Assembly: GCA_023415335.1 (NCBI GenBank)
Contig: JAEZLD010000018.1
Location: 1-17,676, forward strand
Reading direction: 5' to 3'
Source: Bacillota bacterium
Lineage (GTDB): Bacteria; Bacillota; Clostridia; Clostridiales; Caloramatoraceae
DNA: 17,676 nucleotides
In this document: piece after piece, positions 1 to 6,921 of the stretch
Numbering within the stretch: position 1 is the stretch's first letter
How the letters are laid out: the number at the start of each line of letters is the position of its first letter
Made by a program: the position numbers and the translations under genes
Notes under the pieces: generated by a model
Seen by the model: the letters and a program-made list of their open reading frames with translations, nothing else
What the model was told of the DNA's origin: nothing
The model's database searches: none

Positions 1-58
1 CTTCCTGATGCTCACTTTCTTCGTTATCCTTATTCTGCCGAGAGGCACGTCTTCTCAT
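1..58 (-). CDS. 5' end of an unidentified minus-strand gene
   Basis: An ATG on the minus strand at 58 opens a frame of 19 codons that runs off the left edge. It is preceded by a strong ribosome binding site (GGGAGGGATACT before ATG). The visible N-terminus begins MRRRASRQNKDNEE and is basic, then acidic and polar, with no hydrophobic segment. It is too short to assign to a family. The strong ribosome binding site at good spacing is the main reason to believe it is a real gene start. Confidence 0.55.
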   Translation of the reverse strand, partial: MRRRASRQNKDNEESEHQE

Positions 59-126
59 AGTATCCCTCCCTTTCATACATTATTTGCAATGTACCTTAAA
101 TTTACTCATAATAAAAAAGCCCCCTT

Positions 127-154
127 GCGGCACCCTCCGTAAGGAAGGTGCCGC
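127..154. repeat. GC-rich hairpin, first member of the hairpin array
   Basis: GCGGCACC at 127-134 pairs perfectly with GGTGCCGC at 147-154, and the inner CTCC/GGAA adds partial pairing around a GTAA loop. Read on the minus strand, a run of six T lies about 8 nt after the stem, so it could also act as a terminator for minus-strand transcription. It directly borders the variable-stem array. Confidence 0.6.
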
Positions 155-156
155 AG

Positions 157-341
157 TTATATTCGCCTGCGGCGAGTGATATTGCGTCAGCACCGCAGTG
201 ATATGACTGCTTCGCAGTCGTGATACTGCGCCGGTGCGCAGTTTAAGTATCAAAAGCGAATATAATATAACTGTGCTGAAAGCACACTATCACTGAAAAC
301 GAAGTTTTCAATATAACTTTTGCCGTAAGGCAAAAATATCA
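157..341. repeat. array of short hairpins with variable stems and TGATAT/ATATCA linkers
   Basis: Seven small hairpins follow each other: 163-175 (TCGCC/GGCGA), 183-197 (TGCG/CGCA), 205-219 (GACTGC/GCAGTC), 226-241 (CTGCGC/GCGCAG), 272-286 (TGTGCT/AGCACA), 295-309 (GAAAAC/GTTTTC) and 318-335 (TTTTGCC/GGCAAAA). Most loops are 3-4 nt (TGC, TTC, CGGT, GAA, GAA, GTAA); the 183-197 hairpin has a longer, 7-nt loop. Stem sequences differ, but linkers are similar: GTGATAT or GTGATA in the left part, and TATCACT, AATATAA or ATATCACT in the right part. TTATATTCGC at 157-166 is the exact inverse of GCGAATATAA at 256-265, so the left half can also close into one large cruciform. There is no coding potential. 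Confidence 0.75.
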
Positions 342-350
342 CTAAAAGAA

Positions 351-397
351 ATAACCCACTATCATCTTTCAGTTTTGAAAGTATCATAGTGGGTTAT
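351..397 (-). terminator. long hairpin, probable terminator of the LURP-one gene
   Basis: ATAACCCACTAT at 351-362 pairs with ATAGTGGGTTAT at its far end (386-397), and CTTTC/GAAAG closes the inner part with a mismatch region between. On the minus strand the hairpin is followed by the T-rich tract TTCTTTTAG. It lies about 105 nt past the stop of the gene ending at 502. The inner mismatch region carries TATCAT, resembling the linkers of the adjacent hairpin array. Confidence 0.5.
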
Positions 398-501
398 ATG
401 CTTTTGCAATTTTTTATCAACAGGTTGAAACTACTTCCTTACATGGCCTCTCTCTTGGGGACTTTTCATATTACCTGTTTATTCGGTTATACTTAAAACA
501 A

Positions 502-987
502 TCACTTGTCATCATCATGACACATAAGGTCAATGGTTACTGCTATGGAAAGAATCAATACATCGTCTTCTCCGGAGCAAATGTCTACGCCATAGGTATC
601 ACTGAAGGTAAACCATTCCTTAGATACTGTAGCTATAAGCCTTCCTTCCTTTGTAATGGTATACTCATGGTCAAATATGTTGCCCTCCACCTCTATGTTA
701 TCACCGTTCATAACCTCAATATCAAATCTGCAATTAAAGAAGGTGAAAAGCTGCTTTTTTATTACTGCGTAAAGCTCTTCCCCTGAGTATATCTCATAGG
801 AAGGCCTGAAGGTCATTAGTCTCTGTTTTATAAAGGCCATTTCATTACCACGTGTGTCGCAGAAGGATAGCTTATGCCCAAAGCTGAACAGGTGACCCTC
901 CACTGTGAAGGCATCCCTCCCGTTCCCATCCTTTATGGTGAAGCTGTCTGTAAAGGAGAATAGCTTCTGCTTCATTACATATCTCAT
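502..987 (-). CDS. LURP-one-related / YxjI-type protein
   Basis: A 161-residue protein matching the LURP-one-related family (YxjI of Bacillus subtilis, tubby C-terminal-like beta-barrel fold). That family is usually about 160 residues, so this copy is complete. Visible family features are the N-terminal MKQKLFSFTDSFTIKDGNG (residues 5-23) and repeated K-x-x-x-F-x-F strands: GHLFSFGHKLSFCD, IKKQLFTFFNCRFDI, and VSKEWFTFSDTYGVDI near residues 123-138. The C-terminus ILSIAVTIDLMCHDDD is hydrophobic then acidic and is typical of the family. There is no signal peptide. The start at 987 has GGTGG six nt upstream; Met5 is an alternative. The biochemical function of bacterial members is not established. 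It appears to be monocistronic. Confidence 0.8.
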   Translation of the reverse strand: MRYVMKQKLFSFTDSFTIKDGNGRDAFTVEGHLFSFGHKLSFCDTRGNEMAFIKQRLMTFRPSYEIYSGEELYAVIKKQLFTFFNCRFDIEVMNGDNIEVEGNIFDHEYTITKEGRLIATVSKEWFTFSDTYGVDICSGEDDVLILSIAVTIDLMCHDDDK

Positions 988-1016
988 ATTAAACCACCCT
1001 TCCTATTTCATACTTA

Positions 1017-1030
1017 TATTACTTGTAATA
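1017..1030. promoter_or_regulatory. small palindrome upstream of the LURP-one gene
   Basis: TATTAC-TT-GTAATA is a perfect 6-2-6 inverted repeat located 30-43 nt upstream of the start codon at 987. The position fits an operator overlapping a promoter, but no clear sigma-A promoter could be assigned around it. In AT-rich spacers such a small palindrome may be chance. Confidence 0.25.
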
Positions 1031-1085
1031 CATATACTGTTTGCATGTAAATATACAAAAGACTTACTAATGCTTGATTTGATTG

Positions 1086-2129
1086 TTATATAGGCATGTC
1101 AGTTACATGGTTCCATATCTTAGGTCCCCTCCAGGGCCGAGTGGTATAAGGCTTCTCTATGTTTATCTCATTCATGTCAATTGTAGTATAGCCGACATGC
1201 CACTGTTCCTTAGCTCCTCTTGCAGAGTACCATATTCTGTTAGTGTCCTGGTCCTTTACAAGGGATGCACGGTATATCTCCCTGCTGTCCCAGCCATCCT
1301 TATCCGGGTATAAAACAGGCTCCTTTGAGCTGTTCCAGTAGATACCATCAGTGCTTGCAATGAAAAACAGCGCCCTTATATTCTTACCAGGGTCTTTTGC
1401 GCACATAAGCCCCTCATAGCCTATATTAGTTTTTGCCACATCCACATGCCAGGGCCTCCAGCCTTTCATGTCTATAACACATTTTCTAACCTCGTACCAG
1501 GTCCTCTCATTATCAGGAGACTGTGTAAATACAAAATTGCCTTCTCCCCCTACATACCACATTTTAACCGTTTTATCATATTCACGGATACATGCTGGAG
1601 AATAGCCTTCAATAGTCTCATTACATGTATAGAAGACCTCAGGAGTACTCCAGTTTATTCCATCTGAGGATTCCATCCTATAAAATTTGGATGGACCGGC
1701 AACACCTCTGACGTTGTGCACAAAGTAAAGTACAAGCTTTCCATCTGCATAATACATATCCGTATCAGAGTAGTGTCCTCCTTTAGCCCAGTCATTAGGA
1801 GGAGGAACAAGGAACTCCCCTTCACCCTCAGGTTTTGTAAAGCTGATGCCATCGTTTGACACTAATATATATGGATTTTCATAATATTGGTTGGAATGAG
1901 GGTATGGCGTACATGCCATCCAATACTTATAGCCTGCAAACCCTCCTTCAATGTATACCATGTCCGGATGGGTTACCTGATTTTTTCCATCATCGGTAGG
2001 AGTCAATAAATAGCTGCCTGCATTTTTACCTTTAGCATGGCTTGTACTATTTGTACCTATAAATGAATAACATGTGATAAGCACTACCAGCAGCAGCCAT
2101 ATTAATATTTTCCTAAGCCTTGTTTTCAT
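1086..2129 (-). CDS. secreted beta-propeller protein, glycoside-hydrolase-like
   Basis: A 347-residue protein when started at 2129, where GAGGGGG precedes ATG by about 5 nt and a signal peptide begins (MKTRLRKILIWLLLVVLITC). Signal peptidase I could cut after SHA near residue 32. The Cys in LITC is a poor lipobox, so a lipoprotein is less likely. The body has repeated short blades of the type seen in five-bladed beta-propeller glycosidases and their relatives (the GH32/43/68-like fold): YWMACTPYP, ILVSNDGISFTKP, YRMESSDGINWSTP, MWYVGGEGNF, FIASTDGIYWNSS and IWYSARG. These match the recurring S-x-DG-x-x-W motif. It is probably an extracellular sugar-acting enzyme or binding protein, substrate unknown. 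I cannot point to a proven catalytic triad. It lies after icd but about 300 nt away, so it is likely separately transcribed. Confidence 0.6.
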   Translation of the reverse strand: MKTRLRKILIWLLLVVLITCYSFIGTNSTSHAKGKNAGSYLLTPTDDGKNQVTHPDMVYIEGGFAGYKYWMACTPYPHSNQYYENPYILVSNDGISFTKPEGEGEFLVPPPNDWAKGGHYSDTDMYYADGKLVLYFVHNVRGVAGPSKFYRMESSDGINWSTPEVFYTCNETIEGYSPACIREYDKTVKMWYVGGEGNFVFTQSPDNERTWYEVRKCVIDMKGWRPWHVDVAKTNIGYEGLMCAKDPGKNIRALFFIASTDGIYWNSSKEPVLYPDKDGWDSREIYRASLVKDQDTNRIWYSARGAKEQWHVGYTTIDMNEINIEKPYTTRPWRGPKIWNHVTDMPI

Positions 2130-2261
2130 ATAATCCCCCTCATTCAGCAATATCCACTGTCTCATTTCATCTTTATGAATAAGGCCTCCAAACACATATT
2201 TAATTTTAATAAATATCATAAATTACTATGATAGGTTTCATAGCAGCCTTTAATTCGGCTC

Positions 2262-2344
2262 TTTACTTTTTAACATAGTGGAATAATTTATTAGCCTTAT
2301 ACCATGTATTCCTATATTTTACATTACTATGCTGAAAAAGTAAA
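2262..2344. repeat. imperfect long inverted repeat between icd and the secreted protein gene
   Basis: TTTACTTTTTAACATAGT at 2262-2279 is nearly the inverse of 2326-2344 (ACTATGCTGAAAAAGTAAA), differing by about two bases plus one insertion. Inside, GGAATA at 2280-2285 faces TATTCC at 2307-2312. The element is about 83 nt, AT-rich and non-coding. It might be a MITE-like insertion, a processed RNA hairpin or a regulatory structure. No target-site duplication is evident. Confidence 0.45.
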
Positions 2345-2387
2345 TGCTTATAGGTGCCTGCTACTTGGTACTTGAAATTCTCAAAGA

Positions 2388-2409
2388 AGAGGCACCTTCC
2401 GGTGCCTCT
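2388..2409 (-). terminator. probable terminator of the citX-acn-icd operon
   Basis: AGAGGCACC at 2388-2396 and GGTGCCTCT at 2401-2409 form a perfect 9-bp stem with a 4-nt loop, starting 24 nt after the icd stop codon. On the minus strand the stem is followed by TCTTTGAG, a modest T tract, so termination may be incomplete. A further AGGTGCCT at 2352-2359 can pair with the same central segment, giving an alternative fold. Confidence 0.55.
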
Positions 2410-2432
2410 CATTGGTTCTGTTATTAATAAAA

Positions 2433-3644
2433 CTACAGTGCTGCATCCAGCCTTGCGCGTATCTGCCTTATGAACTCATGGGTGTTTACTGTATTTGGAG
2501 TCATCCCCTCACATAAGCCAGCTAAATCCTTGGTCATTATGCCGTCGTTTAAGGTCTTAAGACAGGCCGCCTCAAGCTTCTCTCCAAATGCAACCAGCTC
2601 AGCATCTCCGTCCAGCTCGCCCCTCTTCTTTAAAGCACCTGTCCATGCAAATATGGTTGCCATTGGGTTTGTGGAGGTTTCCTCCCCCTTAAGATACCTA
2701 TAGTAATGGCGGGTAACTGTTCCATGGGCAGCCTCGTACTCAAACTTTCCCTGGGGGCTTACCAGCACGCTTGTCATCATAGCCAGGGAGCCAAAGGCTG
2801 TGGATACCATGTCACTCATTACATCTCCATCGTAATTCTTGCAGGCCCATATGAAGCCTCCCTCTGAACGTATAACCCTCGCTACTGCATCATCTATAAG
2901 GGTATAGAAGTAATCTATTCCCTCCTTCTGGAAGCTCTCCTTGTACTCCCCATCGTATATTTCCTGGAATATATGCTTAAAGGTCTGGTCATACTGCTTG
3001 GATATAGTGTCCTTTGTGGAGAACCATAAATCCTGTTTTGTGGCTAAGGCATAATTGAAGCAGGAGTGTGCAAAGGAGCGTATGGATGAATCCTTGTTGT
3101 AGGTGCTCTGAAGCACTCCAGGGCACTCAAAATTATATACTGTCCTGCGGAAGGTCTCCTCTCCCTTTTCATTGGTGAATACAAGCTCAGCCCTGCCCTT
3201 TTCAGGAACCCTGTACTCAGTTCCCTTGTATACGTCACCATAGGCATGACGGGCTATGGTAATAGGCTTCTTCCAGTTCTTAACCACAGGCTTTATGCTG
3301 TCTATAAGTATTGGGGCACGAAAAACAGTTCCGTCTAATATAGCACGAATAGTTCCATTAGGGCTCTTCCACATCTCATGCAGGTTGTATTCCTTAACCC
3401 TCTGAGCGTTAGGGGTTATGGTAGCACACTTTACTCCAACCCCATGCTTTAATATGGCTTCTCCTGCATCTATGGTTATCTGGTCATTAGTCCTATCCCT
3501 CTCCTCGAGTCCCAAATCATAGTACTCCGTGTTAAGCTCCACATAGGGCAGCAGCAGCTCATCCTTTATCATTTTCCATATTATACGGGTCATCTCATCT
3601 CCATCCATCTCAACAATAGGGTTTGTCATTTTTATCTTATTCAT
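2433..3644 (-). CDS. icd: isocitrate dehydrogenase (NADP-dependent, homodimeric eukaryote-like subfamily)
   Basis: A 403-residue cytosolic enzyme that oxidatively decarboxylates isocitrate to 2-oxoglutarate. The start at 3644 is chosen because GAAGGTGAG lies upstream and MNKIKMTNPIVEMDGDEMTR is the standard N-terminus of this subfamily; an in-frame ATG 14 codons earlier is less likely. Substrate motifs are present: TPNAQR (78-83), SPNGTIR (94-100), R109 in VFRAPI, R132 in ARHAYGD, and K211 in STKDTISK. The metal-binding aspartates are D251/D252 and D274/D278 in YDGDVMSD. The cofactor loop HGTVTRH (308-314) followed by basic residues indicates NADP. The length is normal. It starts 19 nt after the stop of the aconitase-family gene, so the two are co-transcribed and act in consecutive steps, presumably to supply 2-oxoglutarate for glutamate and NADPH. 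Confidence 0.95.
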   Translation of the reverse strand: MNKIKMTNPIVEMDGDEMTRIIWKMIKDELLLPYVELNTEYYDLGLEERDRTNDQITIDAGEAILKHGVGVKCATITPNAQRVKEYNLHEMWKSPNGTIRAILDGTVFRAPILIDSIKPVVKNWKKPITIARHAYGDVYKGTEYRVPEKGRAELVFTNEKGEETFRRTVYNFECPGVLQSTYNKDSSIRSFAHSCFNYALATKQDLWFSTKDTISKQYDQTFKHIFQEIYDGEYKESFQKEGIDYFYTLIDDAVARVIRSEGGFIWACKNYDGDVMSDMVSTAFGSLAMMTSVLVSPQGKFEYEAAHGTVTRHYYRYLKGEETSTNPMATIFAWTGALKKRGELDGDAELVAFGEKLEAACLKTLNDGIMTKDLAGLCEGMTPNTVNTHEFIRQIRARLDAAL

Positions 3645-3663
3645 TATTAACTCACCTTCTCTT

Positions 3664-5979
3664 TTATCTGTCCATATGGGAGGCATAGTAGTTTATAAGG
3701 CAGCCCTCAAGTATTATATCCTTCTCATCCTCAGTAAGTCCCTTGCAGTAAAGGATAATGTCCTTAACTGTGTCCCTGGTTATTACCTTGGCAGGTATGG
3801 TTTCCTTATTCTCCTCTATTGCCTTGCGAATTTCGGGTACGAATACAAAATCTCCGTGGCTGTATTCAAATTCTGTATCCTTGTCTATGGTAAAAGGCAC
3901 TATTCCCCAGTTTATACAGTTGCTGCGGTAACGCTTGGTTGCATACTCGTAGCATATATTGGCATAACCTCCTAATACCTTCTGGCAGGAGGCTGCCTGC
4001 TCCCTTGCAGACCCATCTCCCGGCTTGTTAGCAAACACTGCAGAGCCTATGGCTGTGGTCTTTAAGAGCTCCTCAGGGGTGTCTGTTACCCTGCTTAAGG
4101 CTTCAATAGCCCTGTCAGGTACTCCTCCTTTTCTTCTCTCACCTTCCATTGCCTGGGTTGCCTTAGATCTGCCTACATACTCAGGAACTCTCCTGGAAAG
4201 TGCGAACTCTGCCAGCTTTAGGGGATTAGAACGGTATGAGGAGGTTTCCCCTGATGGTATTAGCTCATCTGTAGTAGTTACCGGGTCCTTTATAACACAG
4301 GCCAGCTCTAAGAGCAGATTGTACTCTAATGGGTACATTCTTGGCCAGTCAGCAATGTTAGGACCATACTTAAGCTCCTCGTCCTTCTTTGCATTTCTAT
4401 AGCCGAAGTATATCCTCTTTTTATATACACTGTTGTCGAACTCATACCTGCAGTCATAGTCAGGTATCTCCACCTCAGTTGCAGGGGTCAGTGCTCCTCC
4501 CATCTTGGCAGTAGCTGCTATAGACCTGGCATCCATAAGAGCTACAGAGGATATCTGTCCCTGTCCAGGCTTTGAGCCCTCTCTGTTAGGGAAGTTTCTG
4601 GTTGCATGTCGTATACTAAGCCCATTGTTGGCTGGAACATCCCCTGCTCCGAAGCATGGACCACAGAATGCAGGCTTTATTATAACTCCAGAGGACATAA
4701 GCTTTGCAGCAGCACCGTTTCTGGTAAGTGCCAGTGAAACAGGCACGCTGGCGGGATATGCGCTCATGGTGAAGTAATCATTTCCTATGGATTCTCCATC
4801 AAGTATAGCAGCAGCTTCGCACAGGTTCTCAAAAAGTCCTCCTGCACAGCCGGCGATTATTCCCTGATCTACCATTACCTTGCCGTCCTTTATCTTCTCT
4901 GTAAGGTTAAGCTTAACCTTAGGACCGAACTGTTTTCTCCCATCCTCCTCAACCTTATGGAGTATGTCATATGGATTTTCACACACCTCCCTGATGGTAT
5001 AGGCATTGCTTGGATGGTATGGAAGGGCTATCATTGGCTCAACTGTAGATAAGTCAATCTTAATCATGCCATCATAGTAAGCAACCTTACCAGGCTCCAT
5101 CCTCTTATATTCCTCAGGCCTTCCATGTAGCTCATAGAACTCCTTCACCTTCTCATCAGTAGACCAGATGGAGGACAAGCAGGTAGTCTCAGTTGTCATA
5201 ACGTCTATACCGTTTCTGAAATCCATGGACAGGTTCTTAACTCCAGGGCCTGTAAACTCCAGTACCTTGTTTTTAACAAATCCGCTGCTGAATACTGCTC
5301 CAACAAGAGCAATAGCTACATCATGAGGCCCTACTCCCTTTTTAGGTGCGTTTTCAAGGTATACAAGCACTACCTCAGGGGTATCAATATCATATGTGTT
5401 GGAAAGCAGCTGCTTTACCAGCTCAGGTCCGCCTTCTCCTACTCCCATTGTCCCAAGGGCTCCATAGCGGGTATGGCTGTCTGAGCCCAGAATCATCTTG
5501 CCGCAGCCGCTTAAGGTCTCCCTGGCATACTGATGTATAACAGCCATGTTTGCAGGAACGTATATTCCACCATACCTTTTAGCAGCTGACAGACCAAATA
5601 CATGGTCATCCTCGTTTATGGTTCCCCCAACTGCACAAAGGCTGTTATGGCAGTTGGTCATAGCGTATGGTATGGGGAACTCCTTAAGACCGCTGGCCCT
5701 AGCAGTCTGTATTATACCTACATAGGTAATATCATGGGATGCAAGGGCATCGAACCTTATGCGCTGCTTCTTGCTGCTTCCCAGCTTATTATGGCTTCTG
5801 AGAATTGTATAGGCCAAGGTGTTTTCCCTTGCAGAATCCTTGTTCTCCAAAAGCGGCACAGGAATGTCCTTTTTTCCTGCAGCCTTAAGCTCCTCTGACA
5901 TTTCTATTATTGACAGCTTATCCTCTATTATAGTTTCCCCATCTATAAGGAATACCCCGTTTTTTATTAAATCAATCAA
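3664..5979 (-). CDS. aconitase-family hydratase (YbhJ-like long form)
   Basis: A 771-residue member of the aconitase superfamily, expected to interconvert citrate and isocitrate using a 4Fe-4S cluster. The three cluster cysteines appear intact: C378 in AGCAGG, and C439 and C442 in FCGPCFGAGD. SDSHT (166-170), RNFPNR (461-466) and GDGSARE (654-660) correspond to the substrate motifs of aconitases. Differences from classical AcnA are clear: the usual SCTNSS is AGCAGG, and GSSRE is GSARE. This points to the divergent hydratase group that includes E. coli YbhJ, so aconitase activity is inferred mainly from the neighbouring icd. The start is TTG at 5979, backed by GGGGGAGG 8 nt upstream; no better ATG exists nearby. 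It sits 55 nt after citX and 19 nt before icd. Confidence 0.8.
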   Translation of the reverse strand: MIDLIKNGVFLIDGETIIEDKLSIIEMSEELKAAGKKDIPVPLLENKDSARENTLAYTILRSHNKLGSSKKQRIRFDALASHDITYVGIIQTARASGLKEFPIPYAMTNCHNSLCAVGGTINEDDHVFGLSAAKRYGGIYVPANMAVIHQYARETLSGCGKMILGSDSHTRYGALGTMGVGEGGPELVKQLLSNTYDIDTPEVVLVYLENAPKKGVGPHDVAIALVGAVFSSGFVKNKVLEFTGPGVKNLSMDFRNGIDVMTTETTCLSSIWSTDEKVKEFYELHGRPEEYKRMEPGKVAYYDGMIKIDLSTVEPMIALPYHPSNAYTIREVCENPYDILHKVEEDGRKQFGPKVKLNLTEKIKDGKVMVDQGIIAGCAGGLFENLCEAAAILDGESIGNDYFTMSAYPASVPVSLALTRNGAAAKLMSSGVIIKPAFCGPCFGAGDVPANNGLSIRHATRNFPNREGSKPGQGQISSVALMDARSIAATAKMGGALTPATEVEIPDYDCRYEFDNSVYKKRIYFGYRNAKKDEELKYGPNIADWPRMYPLEYNLLLELACVIKDPVTTTDELIPSGETSSYRSNPLKLAEFALSRRVPEYVGRSKATQAMEGERRKGGVPDRAIEALSRVTDTPEELLKTTAIGSAVFANKPGDGSAREQAASCQKVLGGYANICYEYATKRYRSNCINWGIVPFTIDKDTEFEYSHGDFVFVPEIRKAIEENKETIPAKVITRDTVKDIILYCKGLTEDEKDIILEGCLINYYASHMDR

Positions 5980-6034
5980 CCTTGTTTCCTCCCCCTTGAT
6001 TTAATGTGATACGAATACTTAATCGGTACTGACC

Positions 6035-6577
6035 TTAATCTCTATTTTTGTTTTTATACTCCTTGAGCATGCTCTCTATTTTTGCTGTCAGCTCATCTAT
6101 ACTGTGACGCCTAGACCGGCTACACACCGAGCTTATTTCATTGCAAAGCAGGCACCTTCTAGGTGCAAGAGATAGCTGCTCTCTCTTTATGGGAATGCCA
6201 TCCTCTCCAAGCACATCTATATCAAAAAGCCTCCCCAATTCGTGGGTGTCCTCTATGTAGCAGGCAGTCTTTTTAAGCTCCAGTATGGGGCAGTCAACAG
6301 CTATGTACCCCTCAATGCCAGTTTTCTTTTCAAGCACCTGATGGAACAGCACCTTTTTGCCTTGTGACTCCAAGCTCTCCAGTATGGCCTTTATCCCCTC
6401 CCTATGCAGCTCAACAGTCATGGAACAGAGCTTTACAGGACCTGGCATGTTTACCATAAATGATACAAGAGGCACCTTATAGGCCGACAGAAGTTCCCCC
6501 TGTCTTTCTACCCTCTCTTCCCTGCTTTCCAACACTTCCTCTAAGGACACCTTATTATAATCATCCATTCTAATCAT
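6035..6577 (-). CDS. citX: CitX: apo-citrate lyase phosphoribosyl-dephospho-CoA transferase
   Basis: About 180 residues, the normal CitX length. CitX attaches the 2'-(5''-phosphoribosyl)-3'-dephospho-CoA prosthetic group to the acyl carrier subunit (CitD) of citrate lyase. Family signatures are clear: SLEEVLESREERVERQ near the N-terminus, NMPGPVK (43-49), ELGRLFDIDVL (113-123), PRRCLLC (139-145) and CSRSRRH (152-158). The start is uncertain: ATG at 6577 has AAGGA only about 3 nt upstream, while ATG at 6568 (MDDYNK) has about 12 nt, and a TTG sits at 6580. It is the first gene of the citX-acn-icd unit behind a good sigma-A promoter. No citrate lyase genes (citCDEFG) lie in this window, so its partner must be elsewhere. 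Confidence 0.92.
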   Translation of the reverse strand: MIRMDDYNKVSLEEVLESREERVERQGELLSAYKVPLVSFMVNMPGPVKLCSMTVELHREGIKAILESLESQGKKVLFHQVLEKKTGIEGYIAVDCPILELKKTACYIEDTHELGRLFDIDVLGEDGIPIKREQLSLAPRRCLLCNEISSVCSRSRRHSIDELTAKIESMLKEYKNKNRD

Positions 6578-6660
6578 CAATCCTTCATATAAGCATCTTA
6601 AAAATGCCTTTCAAATTTGCAGCCCTTTGCTTTATCGCTTCAACGTAGCTGCTTTAGTAA

Positions 6661-6689
6661 ATATTAGCATAGATCAGCATGCTTTTCAA
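6661..6689 (-). promoter_or_regulatory. sigma-A promoter of the citX-acn-icd operon
   Basis: On the minus strand TTGAAA (6684-6689) is followed after exactly 17 nt by TAATAT (6661-6666). The predicted transcript start near 6654 leaves a leader of about 77 nt. That leader contains a possible GCAGC/GCTGC stem. Confidence 0.65.
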
Positions 6690-6707
6690 TGGATATAGTC
6701 GAATATT

Positions 6708-6721
6708 GTATACAAGTATAC
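6708..6721. promoter_or_regulatory. palindromic site upstream of the citX promoter
   Basis: GTATAC-AA-GTATAC is a near-perfect palindrome about 20 nt upstream of the -35 box of the citX operon. It is nested in a wider inverted pair AATATTG (6702-6708) and CAATATT (6729-6735). The location suits an activator or upstream repressor site, but no specific regulator can be named. Confidence 0.3.
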
Positions 6722-6759
6722 TATTATTCAATATTACCCTTGAATTAGCAAATTAGCAA

Positions 6760-6851
6760 GGGACGGTTAAGCTGATTACGTCAACAAAATTGGGAATCAG
6801 GGGGATCAGGGGGGATCAGGGACGGTTAAGCTGATTACATCAACAAAATTG
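6760..6851 (+). repeat. two direct 33-nt repeats and a GGATCAGG tandem tract upstream of the transposase
   Basis: Positions 6760-6792 and 6819-6851 are identical except for one base (G at 6780, A at 6839). Each begins GGGACGGTTAAGCTGATTAC. Between them, 6793-6818 is a G-rich tract with short tandem copies of GGGGATCAG. The GGGACGGTTAA core is repeated in inverted orientation after the transposase at 8002-8012 and 8056-8066, so these repeats look like the left end of the transposase locus. Confidence 0.8.
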
Positions 6852-6921
6852 CAATTGTTATGTTTGAAGCCTTACTCTATTGGCGATAATCCTACTATAT
6901 GAAATGCAAGGAGGCTTTAAT

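Noticed and set aside
127..341. CRISPR array
   Set aside because: There is no constant repeat of 23-47 nt and no unique spacers of equal length; the units are short hairpins with variable stems, and no cas genes are nearby.
517..786. Open frame on the plus strand opposite the LURP-one gene
   Set aside because: It has no good ribosome binding site, no recognisable family, and lies wholly antisense to a well-supported gene. The same reasoning removes the other antisense frames across icd, the aconitase gene, rarA and galM.
2037..2219. Longer N-terminus of the secreted protein starting at 2219
   Set aside because: The extra 30 residues come before a typical signal peptide, and the only good ribosome binding site is the one before 2129.
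5819..6004. Plus-strand frame across the aconitase start
   Set aside because: It overlaps the coding start and ribosome binding site of the minus-strand gene and has no family or start support.
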